Source of the DNA: Batillaria attramentaria
Lineage: Eukaryota; Mollusca; Gastropoda; Batillariidae
Assembly (NCBI GenBank): GCA_018292915.2
Contig: JACVVK020000371.1
Coordinates: 289,501-353,500, forward strand
Length of the DNA: 64,000 nt
Direction: 5' to 3'
Shown: positions 50,861 through 61,361 of the stretch, piece after piece
How the letters are laid out: the number at the start of each line of letters is the position of its first letter
How positions within the stretch are numbered: the stretch's first letter is position 1
Position numbers and translations under genes: made by a program
The notes under the pieces: generated by a model
Told to the model about the DNA's origin: nothing
Databases searched by the model: none
What the model saw: only the letters and a program-made list of their open reading frames with translations

Positions 50861-51423
50861 CCCCCCCCCCCCCCCCCCAAGGAGGAAAAGTGTGCAAGAT
50901 TTAGTGACAACCTGGCAAAGCCACGAGCGCTAGGGGTGTCCAGGGGTATGCCCCCCCCCCCCCTTTTTTTTGTAGAGTAAAACCTCTGTAATTTGTGGAT
51001 TTGGGCGTGAGTTTAAGTGTTCCGGATGAGGAAACACATGAGGAGTTGCTCCCCTTATCCCATACAGAACCAAAGAGGGGATGGTGGGAGAGCCGCTAGG
51101 AATGGAATGTCAGGGGAGGGGCTTTTTTCATCGCCTCAGCGTGGCATTTTAATACATGTACTTGTCTTCTTGTTGTTTTGGGGTTTTTGTTGGTCTTTTT
51201 TAATCGGAGTATTGTTAGTGTTTTAGGAAAAAAAACATATCTTTCGAAGCGAAACGAAGTTCGCTCTTGTGATTTTGAAACTGGCCGGTATCGCGATACT
51301 GGATAAAACGTTGCGGCAGTGAGATAGTGGCGAAGATGCTGAAGCATTTAGCAAATGAAAGTCTGGGACCGAGTGATGACCGTTTTATCGACTGTCAGAC
51401 TGAAACCGAGTAGCTTGTGCCTG

Positions 51424-51425
<2 letters not shown>
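50861..51425. other. no gene seen
   Basis: C run at 50950 and unique sequence without open frames of note. Confidence 0.5.
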
Positions 51426-51491
<66 letters not shown>

Positions 51492-51819
51492 TGACACACG
51501 CACGCGCGCGCGCGCGCACACACACACACACAGTGACACACACACCCACACACACACAGAGCAACAGACAGTGACAGGAAAAGAGAGAGACACTCAGACA
51601 CACAGAGAACTTGAAGACAAGAGCGGGAGTGAATGAATGACTCATTTCTCAACGGTAGATGTTTTAACACAAAGGTCCATTTTCTAACTTGCCATTGCTA
51701 CAACTACTGCATAATTGATAATTAAAAAAAAAAAGAAACCTACCAAATATTATTAATAAAGAGTAAAACAAAAATACCTGTACGCTCCCTCCCCCTACAC
51801 ACACACATACATGTATGCC

Positions 51820-51874
<55 letters not shown>

Positions 51875-52050
51875 TACAGACACAGAGCTACATGTAAAGC
51901 AAAGTGGAAAAGAACCTTTAACAATGAGAGATTATGACTGGAATATCAGATAGAGCACCATATGTACACAGAAGATGAGGTAAATAAGATCATGCAGATC
52001 TAAACAAATATATATGTATGTCTTAAAGTAAGAGATAGACAGACAGACAG

Positions 52051-52099
<49 letters not shown>
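51426..52099. repeat. (CA)n/(TG)n arrays at the edge of the zinc-finger duplication
   Basis: (CA)n 51426-51489 with (CGCG)n/(CA)n to 51560, (CA)n 51818-51872, (TG)n 52053-52099. From about 51870 the unique parts match 57540-57720 behind copy 2, so the duplicated unit starts near here. Confidence 0.85.
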
Positions 52100-52221
52100 C
52101 TGTGTGTCCGTCCGTGCGTCCTTTCAAGGTTACAATAAACACTGTAAGGAAAATATACCTCTACACAAACATCACATCTGGACATAGGAACATTTGTAGC
52201 CAAAGATGGAAGATTTTAAGC

Positions 52222-53212
52222 CCTGGGGGGTCTAACACCTGGCTTTTGTTTGACTTGTGCTGGGGGGTCTAACACCTGTCTCTTGTTTGACTTGTGCTGG
52301 GGTGGTCTAACACCTGGCTTTTGTTTGACTTGTGCTCGGGGGTCTAACACCTGGCTCGTGTTTGACTTGTGCTGGGGGGTCTAACACCTGACTCTTGTTT
52401 GACTTGTGCCGGGGGGGTCTAACACCTGGCTCTTGTTTAACGTGTGCTGGGGGGGTCTAACACCTGGCTCTTGTTTAACTTGTGCTGGGGGATGTCTAAC
52501 ACCTGGCTCTTGTTTGACTTGTGCTGGAGGGTCTAACACCTGGCTCTTGTTTGACTTGTGCTGGGGGGTCTAACACCTGGTTCTTGTTTGACTTGTGCTG
52601 GGGGTCTAACACCTGGCTCTTGTTTAACTTGTGCTGGGGGGGGTCTAACACCTGGCTCTTGTTTGACTTGTGCTGGGGGGGTCTAACACCTGGCTCTTGT
52701 TTGACTTGTGCTGGGGGGTCTAACACCTGGCTCTTGTTTGACTTGTGCTGGGGGGTCTAACACCTGACTCTTGTTTGACTTGTGCTGGGGGGTCTAACAC
52801 CTGGCTCTTGTTTGACTTGTGCTGGGGGGTCTAACACCTGACTCTTGTTTGACTTGTGCTGGGGGAGTCTAACACCTGGCTCTTGTTTGACTTGTGCTGG
52901 GGGGGGGGGGTCTAACACCTGACTCTTGTTTGACTTGTGCTGGGGGGTCTAACACCTGGCTCTTGTTTGACTTGTGCTGGGGGTCTAACACCTGGCTCTT
53001 GTTCGACTTGTGCTGGGGGGGGGGGGTTAACACCTGGTTCTTGTTTGACTTGTGCTGGGGGGGTCTAACACCTGGTTCTTGTTTGACTTGTGCTGGGGGG
53101 GGTCTAACACCTGGCTTTTGTTTGACTTGTGCTGGGGGGTCTAACACCTGGCTCTTGTTTGACTTGTGCTGGGGGGGTCTAACACCTGACTCTTGTTTGA
53201 CTTGTGCCAGAA
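52222..53212. repeat. 37-bp minisatellite of 26 units derived from a zinc-finger exon
   Basis: Consensus TCTAACACCTGGCTCTTGTT plus TGACTTGTGCTGGGGGG, with 5-12 G at each join. On the minus strand a unit reads CAGCACAAGTCAAACAAGAG CCAGGTG, that is AQVKQEPGV. This matches exon codons for [11 protein letters not shown] in both zinc-finger genes. The G-tract length changes the frame from unit to unit. The array lies directly downstream of copy 1, and the same position downstream of copy 2 has a single unit at 57872-57900. Confidence 0.92.
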
Positions 53213-53300
53213 AATCTGTTTCTCTGACACAAGAGTTGCCTGTGGCTGCCTTCAAATATTTTTGCAATCGCCTGAAGGGAACGTTTCACACTCCTTGCAA
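53213..53300 (-). pseudogene. displaced fragment of the zinc-finger exon 3' of copy 1
   Basis: On the minus strand this reads [24 protein letters not shown], homologous to [20 protein letters not shown] in the start of the large exon. It sits after the last, broken finger, so it looks like the head of another copy joined to this gene's tail. It is the seed of the adjacent minisatellite. Confidence 0.7.
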
Positions 53301-53316
53301 TCAAATGGCTTCACCC

Positions 53317-54731
53317 CTATGTGTCTACACATGTTCCTGTCCAGTCAACAAAAGACTTCCTACACTCGGAATGTTTCTCTCCTGAGTGTCTGGTGGTTCC
53401 CTTGTGTCTGTTTAAATGACTCCGTGTACTGAAAGACGCTCCGCACCCGTCACATCTATATGGTTTTTCTCGTGTGTGCGTGTGCATGTGTGTCCTTAGA
53501 TGAGCGGACTGACTAAATGAGGCTCCACACTCTCCACACTCGAACGGTTTCTCTCCTGTGTGTGTACGCATGTGTATCTTTAAACTCCCAGACTGTCTAA
53601 AACATATGCCACACTCTCCACATTCAAATGGTTTTTCCCCAGTGTGTCGCAGCATATGTACTTTTAAATTACCAGATTGTCTAAAAGACAGTCCACACTC
53701 TCCGCATACAAATGGTTTTTCACCTGCGTGCTGATGGTCATGGATAGCCTTGTGTCTCTTTAAATCGTTTTGTCTACCGAACGAGGATCCACACTCCGCA
53801 CAGTGAAATGGTTTAACCCCTGTATGTCTACGCATGTGTTGTTTTAAATGACCAGACTGGCCAAACGATTTTCCACACTCTTCACATTGAAATGGTTTTT
53901 CCCCTGTGTGTGTTCGCATGTGACATTTCAGATGACTAGCGTGAGTAAAGCACAAATTACACTTCTCACATTCAAATGGTTTTTCCCCTGTGTGTGTTCG
54001 CAAATGCTGTTTCAAATTACTAGACCGACAAAAAGATGCTCCACATTCAGCACATTCAAATGGTTTCTCTCCTGTGTGTGTGTGCATGTGTTCTTTTAAA
54101 TGACCAGACCGGAAAAAACACCTTCCACAAACTCCACATGCAAACTGTTTCTCTCTTGTGTGCATGAACTTGACAGTTTTCAAATCACTCGTGCTACATT
54201 TGTCCCACTCAAATGATTTCTTCCCCCTCTGCACGTCAGTCCTCAAATTCAAATCCTTTCCCATGTCAGCTTGTTTCACACCAGTATCACCATCACCTGT
54301 CTCTATTCCAGTAGGAGCAGACTCCGAGCTGCAAGACGAAGGCAGTGTTACAGTGACTTGCTGGTCAGTGTTGGGGTCTGGTTCAGTCCCACAGTCACAC
54401 TCACAGTCCACACGGACACCCTGGCCAACAACAACCCCTGATGTGTTGCTGACATCCGCCTCTTGCTTGATGGTGAGGTGTTGACTGTTTCTATAGTCAC
54501 CACTGTCACCACAATCACCACTATCACCATGTTCCACTAGGCCCAAAGGTGTAACGCCAACATCTGGCTCTAGTTTGACTTGTGCTGGAAAATCGGTTTC
54601 TGCTAGACAGATGTTGTTTGCGGCTGCCTTCATATTTTCCAGACAGTTAATGTCCGTGTCTGTCTTCATGCGATGACTATGGTGTCCTTCGTCCTCACAG
54701 TGTACAGCTGCTGACTCAGGCAGTAAGCATC
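53317..54731 (-). CDS. large zinc-finger exon of copy 1
   Basis: Read on the minus strand, TTTTCCTCAACAG|GATGC is the acceptor, and GA completes a Gly codon begun in the previous exon. All nine fingers and the acidic/SUMO-motif region are in this exon, which also holds the stop codon (53317-53319). A ~72-residue spacer before finger 1, ending near KTVKFMHTREKQF, is missing from copy 2. Confidence 0.88.
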
Positions 54732-55915
54732 CTGTTGAGGAAAATAATATAAATTTTGCCACTGAATATAGACACTTTGTCATGAAGACCTAGAGGCAAG
54801 TGTGTTTCCCTCTGCAATATGAAGCCAAACATTTGGAAAGTTCATTGTGTCTTGTTTTGTGAGCATATACTGGAATTAATTCCTGCCTTTTGCAAGACAC
54901 TGACAGTCTTTTCTGTTTTCAGACAGAACTTCACTTTCTTCTGTCCCTTTGCTGTACTTCACAAAAACTTCAAGGCACTGAAAACATATTCGAACCTTCT
55001 CCTTCAAAACTGTGTCAAGCACAAAATTAACGACCTATAGCACAACAGTTTACCTGGGAAAACAAGTGACCATAGCAAATTTATACTGAGCATGTAAGGG
55101 ATTTGCATACGCTAAATTGAACTTGGCGTCTAAGGGTGGGTCCTACTAATTACCGAAAACAACCGAAAACGACCGAAAACAACTCTTAAAACGCGTAGAA
55201 CGTAGTTAAAACATAGAAATAACAACACACAAACATGATTAAAGGTGATAAAGAGGCATTAAACTAGTTTAAAGGAAAAAAAGTACTTATTCACTCCAAG
55301 AGAACACGACGAAATGAACGTGTCTCCCAAGGGAAGCGACTCTGGTCCGGACTGGTTATTTTCTGTAATATCACCTTTTTTTTCCTTTTAGCTTTTTTTA
55401 AGGCCACTTTTTTCACCGTTAATCATGTTTGTGTGTTATTATTTCTATGTTTGAACCGCGTTCTATCCGTATTAAGAGTTGTTTTCGGTTGTTTTTCGGT
55501 TGTTTTCGGTTGTTTTTCGGTTGTTTTCGGTCGTTTCGTTGTTTTCAGTAATTAGTAGGACCGTCTAAGGGTTGCAGTTGTGGGTAGAGACACGTTGCTA
55601 GTACCTTGCTCTGGGTCCTCTGCCACATCAACCTCTATCTTGACAAATTCAGCCATGCTTGTTGGATCCCAATGTGCCCTGTCAATAAAAAAACAAATAA
55701 TAAAATAAAAACAAAACAAAGCTACAGTCACACCTTTAACCAGCGTAGTGGTAATAAAGTGATAATGACAGTATCATCACAGTTAGACACCGACCCAGCT
55801 TTACTCATCACGCTTAGACACGTCTTCTTGTTCAAATTCCAAGTATGGCTACAGTCATATGGTTGACTATCACTGCCGTTTATTAAGGGGTCAGCAATTT
55901 GACATCATAATACAT

Positions 55916-55965
<50 letters not shown>

Positions 55966-56601
55966 TGTTGTACTTTGACAGACTTTGTGACCATGTCTTG
56001 CCATCAAATTCAATTATATGTATGCATGTGTGCGCACTAGTGTACCACTACCAGTAAGTAACAATTACAAAGCATACACACACATACACACTGGTCTCGG
56101 GGTTCAGGAGATCTTATCCAATTGTTCATGGATTAAATACCCACCTCCTCCTCCCTATTACGTATTAATTAATTCATTGAATATTATTTATTTATTTAAT
56201 TAATTAACCAGGTTAACAACACTTGCTCAAACACACACTCGTCACGCACATTCTGCGTCGTGTTATTATTGACCGTGTCTATGACATGCATTCTTTCAGT
56301 TGACGTAAGTGAGCGAGAGACCAAATCAACAACTCATCCGGGAAACGTACAACTATCATCAAAACCAGACAACGTTCTCCACGATAATTCAAATCATCTA
56401 CTTACTCGTTCGAACGGTCAATAATCATTCTACATTCTCTAAGAAAACTTAGATCGTCTACGCCGAACTGCAAAATACTAAACGTCGAACATGATCACTC
56501 CACTAACACCTATTCTTTACTAAACCGTTCAGCCTATAAAACGGATACATACAAACGGATTACTTGAAAGAGAAAACATACGTGTTGACTGGATCCGCCA
56601 T
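53317..56601 (-). CDS. C2H2 zinc-finger protein, copy 1 of the cluster, 9 fingers, 502 aa
   Basis: Probable nuclear DNA-binding transcription factor. Exons 56601-56582, 55678-55605 and 54731-53317 join in frame (20+74+1415 nt) to 502 residues. The N terminus MADPVNTAHWDPTSMAEF is followed by VKIE, VKLE and IKQE, which fit the psi-K-x-E SUMO-acceptor pattern, and by a Ser/Thr/Asp-rich spacer. Nine C2H2 fingers follow, of the form F-x-C-x2-C-x12-H-x3-H, most joined by TGEKPF linkers. The linker between fingers 5 and 6 is longer ([10 protein letters not shown]) and the last finger has four residues between its histidines. The N terminus has no KRAB, ZAD, BTB or SCAN signature I recognise. The protein ends CVDT at a stop created by a 2-bp difference from copy 2. 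The large exon has an acceptor (CCTCAACAG) at its start, so an ATG further upstream in that frame is intronic. Confidence 0.88.
55137..55562. mobile_element. 426-bp foldback MITE in intron 2 of zinc-finger copy 1
   Basis: Ends GGTCCTACTAATTAC and GTAATTAGTAGGACC. Inverted repeats run ~115 bp on each side and contain several CGAAAACAAC units, with good pairing as far as AAACATGATTAA. The flanks carry a 9-bp direct repeat GTCTAAGGG (55128-55136 and 55563-55571). Copy 2 has the empty site with one CTAAGGG near 59865. No coding capacity; superfamily not identified. Confidence 0.85.
55605..55678 (-). CDS. second coding exon of copy 1 (74 nt)
   Basis: The acceptor is TTATTGACAG and the donor CAAG|GTACTA. 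It encodes THWDPTS-like residues and then [17 protein letters not shown]. The counterpart in copy 2 is 83 nt and in the same phase, which supports coding use. An internal ATG at 55656 could be an alternative start. Confidence 0.75.
55679..56581 (-). other. intron 1 of zinc-finger copy 1
   Basis: 903 nt. It contains a (TG)n array (55918-55964) and a block (about 56220-56575) shared with copies 2 and 3. The block has an ORF-like appearance in copies 2 and 3 but is interrupted by TAG here, so I treat it as non-coding. Confidence 0.6.
56582..56601 (-). CDS. first coding exon of copy 1 (MADPVN, 20 nt coding)
   Basis: ATGGCGGATCCAGTCAACAC is followed by the donor GTATGT. The phase (two bases left over) joins exactly to the next exon. 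The same exon and donor position occur in copies 2 and 3. The ATG lies in AATATGGCGGAT, which resembles a YY1 site. The 5' UTR extends upstream to an undetermined start. Confidence 0.7.
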
Positions 56602-57190
56602 ATTTCTTCATCGACGTCTATTTACCGCAACGTATCACATTTAGCCTGAAGGAAGGGAGACTACGCCCTTCGTGTCCCAGAAAGGTCGCTTCCCTTTGAA
56701 ACAGACAGCTTTGTCTATTATATCTACTGGTCTTTCTAACCGATTCCTACGTATACTTGCGGAAGAAAGTAATCTACCATGCTTTAGTTCAAAATATCTC
56801 AAAACCGTTAATATAGTTTAAAAAAGCACTTTTGGAAGCAAAATTGAAGTGCATTCCATTCTTTACATAAAACACAAAAAGCTGAATAGTCTCTGTTTCA
56901 GTTCTTGATTTACTCAGTCACAGTTTGGAAAGAAGCATGGTTTGGATTTCAGGAGTTTGCAAGTTGAGCGGCGTGTGCGTGGCAGCGTTGGCAGTGCAAT
57001 GGCCTATCACATTTGAATTGCACAACCTGACAAAGACGGTGCAAGCTGAAAGCTGCAAAGACTGAATGATCACTGACAGGACTGCAGGACAAAATACAGA
57101 AAGGCTGCGCTGCTTCGAGTCTTCAGTTACACGCACAGTCACGGTCACTGAGGGAATGGACTGAACTCCGCCATGACATCGTCCTTGCTG
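56602..57190 (-). promoter_or_regulatory. 5' flank of zinc-finger copy 1
   Basis: The flank aligns with the 5' flank of copy 2 (61362-61890 and 62280-62420), including TAGCCTGAAGGAAG-type sequence near the ATG and a block with TGCAAGTTGAGCGGCGTGTG. It is the best candidate for the promoter and 5' UTR. The duplicated unit appears to end near 57190. Confidence 0.45.
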
Positions 57191-57208
57191 TCACCCTTGC
57201 CAGCCTTC

Positions 57209-57246
<38 letters not shown>

Positions 57247-57871
57247 TCAAATTACTTTATTAATCCAAGAAGGGAAATTATAGGCCCCCATCAAAATAAT
57301 AAGAAGACATAATTATTAATAATAACGAATAAAACTTGACAAAAGCCTCAGTCAAACACACAAGAAAATCTTGTACACAAGTGCACACACACCCACAGAC
57401 ACACACATCCGTGAAGTCCAAGCACTCATGCTCTTAAAACATAAAACAACTCACAAACACTCGCACACTCATATATAAAACTTACTCTCACACACACACA
57501 CATAAGAAAGTCTTTTGTACTCGCACATCTGACATTCCACATACATATATAGACATAGAACTACAACAAAGTGAGACAGGACATTTGACAATGACTGGAA
57601 TATCAGAGCACAATCATATGTGCATTAACATGAATCAGAAGATTAGGTCGATAAGATCATGCAGATCTAAACAAATACACATAATCATGTCTGTCTTAAA
57701 GGGAGAGATAGACAGTGTGTGTGTGTGTGTGTGTGTCCTTTCAAGGTTACAATAAACACTGTAAGGAAAATATACCAACCATCACATGTGTACATAGGAA
57801 TATTTTTAGCCAAAGGTGGAATTCCGCCAAAAGGTGGAAGATTGTAACCCCTGGGGGAGGGGGGGGGGGGG

Positions 57872-57965
57872 GTCTAACACCTGGCTCTTGTTTGACTTGT
57901 CAGAAAATCTGTTTCCCTGACACAAGAGTTGCCTGTGGCTGCCTTCAAATATTTTTGCAATCGCC
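57872..57965 (-). pseudogene. displaced fragment of the zinc-finger exon 3' of copy 2
   Basis: The same [14 protein letters not shown] segment as behind copy 1, followed by one unit of the 37-bp repeat and a G tract. A 4-nt deletion (TTGTCAG against TTGTGCCAG-type sequence) shifts the frame. It overlaps the last codons of copy 2. Confidence 0.65.
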
Positions 57966-59473
57966 TGAAGGGAACGTTTCACACTCCTTGCAATCAAATG
58001 GTTTCACCCCTGTGTCTACACATGTTCCTGTCAAGTCAGCAAAAGCCTTCCTACACTTTGAATGATTCTCTCCTGTGTGTCTGGTGGTTCCCTTGTGTCT
58101 GTTTAAATGACTCCGTGTACTGAAAGATGCTCCGCACCCGTCACATTTATATGGTTTTTCTCGTGTGTGCGTGTGCATGTGCATGTGTGTCCTTAGATGA
58201 GCGGACTTACTAAATGAGGCTCCACACTCTCCACATTCGAACGGTTTCTCTCCTGTGTGTGTACGCATGTGTATCTTTAAATTTCCAGACTGACTAAAAC
58301 GTATGCCACACTCTCCACATTCGAACGGTTTCTCTCCTGTGTGTGTACGCATGTGTATCTTTAAAATCCCAGACTGACTAAAACATATGCCACACTCTCC
58401 ACATTCAAATGGTTTTTCCCCAGTGTGTCGCCGCATATGTACTTTTAAGTTATAAGACTTTCTAAAAGACAGTCCACATTCTCCGCATACAAATGGTTTT
58501 TCACCTGCGTGCTGATGGTCATGGGTAGCCTTGTGTCTCTTTAAATCGTTTTGTCTACCGAACGAGGATCCACACTCCGCACAGTGAAATGGTTTAACCC
58601 CTGTATGTCTACGCATGTGTTCTCTTAATTGACCAGACTGGCCAAACGATTTTCCACACTCTTCACATTCAAATGGTTTTTCCCCTGTGTGTGTTCGCAT
58701 GTGACGTTTCAGATGATTAGTGTGAGTAAAGCACAATTTACACTTCTCACATTCAAATGGTTTTTCCCCTGTGTGTGTTCGCAAATGCAATTTCAAACTA
58801 CCAGACCGACTAAAAGACGCTCCACATTCAGCACATTCAAATGGTTTCTCTCCTGTGTGTGTTCGCATGTGTTCTTTTAAATCACCAGACCTCAAAAAAC
58901 ACCTTCCACACTCGCCACATTCAAATGGTTTTTCCCCTGTGTGTGTTCGCAAATGCTGTTTCAAATTACTAGACCGAACAAATGACGCTCCACATTCAGC
59001 ACATTTAAAGGGTTTCTCTCCTGTGTGTGTGTGCATGTGTTCTTTTAAATGACCAGACCGGAAAAAACACCTTCCACAAACTCCACATGCAAACTGTTTC
59101 TCTCTTGTGTGCGTGGGGTCTGGTTCAGTCGCACAGTCACACTCACAGTCCACACGGACACCCTGGCCAACAACAACCCCTGATGTGTTGCTGACATCCG
59201 CCTCTTGCTTGAAGGTGAGGTGTTGACTGTTTCTATAGTCACCACTGTCACCGCAATCACCACTATCACCATGTTCCACTAAGTCCAAAGGTGTAACACC
59301 AACATCTGGCTCTAGTTTGACTTGTGCTGGAAAATCGGTTTCTGCTAGACAGATGTTGTTTGCGGCTGCCTTCATATTTTCCAGACAGTTAATGTCCGTG
59401 TCTGTCTTCATGCGATGACTATGGTGTCCTTCGTCCTCACAGTGTACAGCTGCTGACTCAGGCAGTGAGTATT
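57945..59473 (-). CDS. large zinc-finger exon of copy 2
   Basis: The acceptor TTTTCCTCAACAG|AATAC matches copy 1. AA completes a Glu codon. The exon holds all 12 fingers. Its end reads across sequence that in copy 1 is already 3' UTR, and stops just where a displaced exon fragment begins. Confidence 0.88.
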
Positions 59474-60229
59474 CTGTTGAGGAAAATAATATAAATTTTG
59501 CCACTGAATATAGACACTTTGTCATGAAGACCTAGAGGCAAGTGTGTTTCCCTCTGCGATATGAAGCCAAACATTTGGAAAGTCAATTTGTATTGTGTAT
59601 TGTCTTGTAAGCACATTGGATTTAATATTTGCCTTTTGCAAGACACTGTCTTTTCTGCTTTCAGTTGCTTTATTCCATCCTTTTGCTCATGCTTCACAAA
59701 TACTGCAAGGCACGGAAAAATATTCAAACCTCCTCCTTCAAAATTATGTCAAGCACAAAATTAATAACCTGTAGTACAACAGTTTACCTGGGGACACAAG
59801 TGACCATAGCAAATTTATACTGTGCATGTAAGGGATTTGCATAAGCAAAATTGAACTTTGCATCTAAGGGTTACAGTTGTGGGTAGAAATGCACTGCTTG
59901 TACCTTGCTCTGGGTCCTCTGCCACATCAACCTCTATCTTGATAAAGTCGGCCATCCTTGTTGGGTCCCTCTGTGCCCCGTCCCTCCTGGAAAACAAAAA
60001 CAAAAAAAAAACAAAAAACTACAGTCACACCATTAACCAGCATAGAGGTGATAAAAACGGTATCATCATGTGACAGTTTCATCACATGGCAGTATCAATG
60101 AGTCAGACACCCAGCTTTACTCATCCTGCTTAGACACATCTTGTTCTTCCAAGTATGGCCACAGTCATTTGGTTGACTATTATTGCCGTTTATTGGGGGT
60201 CACAAATTTGACATCGTAAGAAGAGAGAG

Positions 60230-60287
<58 letters not shown>

Positions 60288-61361
60288 TGTGTGTTGTTGT
60301 TGTTGTACTCTAATAGACCTTGCCATCAATTATGTACATGTATATATATATGTGCACTAGTGTACCAGTAAGTAACAACCACGAAGACCACACACACACA
60401 CACACAGAGGTCATGGGGTACAGGAGATCTTATCCAATTGTTCATGGATTAAATACCCACCTGCTCCCCCCAACATTACATATTAATTAATTATTTAAAT
60501 ATTAATTATTTATTTGAGACCGGGTCATACACGGCCCCTATTTACCGTTATTTTTGGTTGCAATGTTGTTTCTGTTTTCCTTTGGCTAGGCTGTAATGCC
60601 TCCCCTTTCTCCCCACGTGGCCGTGCCTTTGTTTCCCCTTTCCCCCATTGTGTAGTCGCGTGACGTCACATGGCGTCACCAGGATGTACGTTATGTAATC
60701 CACCCGCCTATATAAGCCGGGTGGTCCACTAGCCACGCGTCTTTCAGTTTGTGTGTACGTGGCCAGAGAGGACGTCGCCAGAGTGGTTTTCTTTGTCGAG
60801 CCCCACTCTTAGGAGAGACCACGTGTTCTGATTTTCCGCCATCATACTCTATGCAACTCTCATTCTGCACTGTTGTTCCTGGACGTAAATAAACCAACAC
60901 AAGTCAAAGCGACCACTGCGTTGAGTCCCTTGCCAGCACATGGTTACATAATTATTTAATTAATTATGTCAACAACACTTGCTCGAACACACACTCGTCA
61001 CGCACATTCTGCGTCGAGTTATTACTGACCGTGTCCATGACATGCATTCTTTCAGTTTACATAAGTGAGTGAGAGACCAAATCAACAACTCATCCGGGAA
61101 ACGTGCAGCTTTCATCAAAACCAGACAACGTTCTCCACGATAATTCAAATCATCTATATAGTACTTACTCGTGCGATCGGTCAATAATTATTCTACATTC
61201 TCTAAGAAAACCTAGATCGTCTACGCCGAACTGCCTATGGTCGCAAAATACTAAATGTCGGACATGATCACTCCACAAACACCTATTCTTACTAAACCGT
61301 TCAGCCTATAAAACGGATTACTTGAAACAGAAAACATACACGTGTTGACCGGATCCGCCAT
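57945..61361 (-). CDS. C2H2 zinc-finger protein, copy 2 of the cluster, 12 fingers, 543 aa
   Basis: Exons 61361-61342, 59986-59904 and 59473-57945 join in frame (20+83+1529 nt) to 543 residues. The protein is close to copy 1: the N terminus reads [21 protein letters not shown], followed by VKLE and the acidic stretch, then 12 C2H2 fingers with TGEKPF linkers and the same [10 protein letters not shown] break (here between fingers 7 and 8). Relative to copy 1 it gains three fingers (3, 4 and one of 9/10) and lacks the ~72-residue spacer before finger 1. IKQE of copy 1 is FKQE here. The C terminus continues past CVDT into a half finger (FDCKEC) and ends KNI. The frame is open, so the gene appears functional. 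It is probably a sequence-specific DNA-binding factor with a recognition site different from copy 1. Confidence 0.88.
59904..59986 (-). CDS. second coding exon of copy 2 (83 nt)
   Basis: The acceptor is TTGTTTTCCAG and the donor CAAG|GTACAA. It encodes [10 protein letters not shown] then [17 protein letters not shown]. It is nine bases longer than in copy 1, which keeps the frame. Confidence 0.75.
60234..60295. repeat. (TG)n in intron 1 of zinc-finger copy 2
   Basis: At the same relative place as (TG)n 55918-55964 in copy 1. Confidence 0.9.
60515..60948 (+). mobile_element. solo-LTR-like insertion in intron 1 of zinc-finger copy 2
   Basis: 434 bp starting TGAGACCGGG and ending GGTTACA, absent from copy 1 at the same place. 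It has TGACGTCA (60661), TATATAAG (60709-60716) and AATAAA (60888-60893), spaced as in U3/R of an LTR. The target is AT-rich (ATTATTTA on both sides), so the duplication cannot be sized. There is no internal retroelement coding part. It could also be another promoter-bearing element. Confidence 0.55.
61342..61361 (-). CDS. first coding exon of copy 2 (MADPVN)
   Basis: ATGGCGGATCCGGTCAACAC is followed by GTGTATGT. The in-frame donor is GTGTAT; a donor two bases later would break the frame. Compared with copy 1 there is one extra GT at the splice site, so splice choice here should be checked with RNA. Confidence 0.65.

Noticed and set aside
52131..52136. AATAAA near 52.13 kb as polyadenylation signal of zinc-finger copy 1
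   Set aside because: It is on the plus strand, while the gene is on the minus strand.
52496..53385. Frames across the 37-bp minisatellite
   Set aside because: G-tract length shifts the frame between units; no start or splice site connects them to the gene.
53848..54099. Plus-strand frames over the zinc-finger exons (also 58629-59052)
   Set aside because: They are antisense shadows of the repeated finger and linker codons.
60969..61184. 71-codon frame in intron 1 of zinc-finger copy 2
   Set aside because: A counterpart exists in copy 3 but copy 1 has TAG in it; conserved intronic DNA explains it better.
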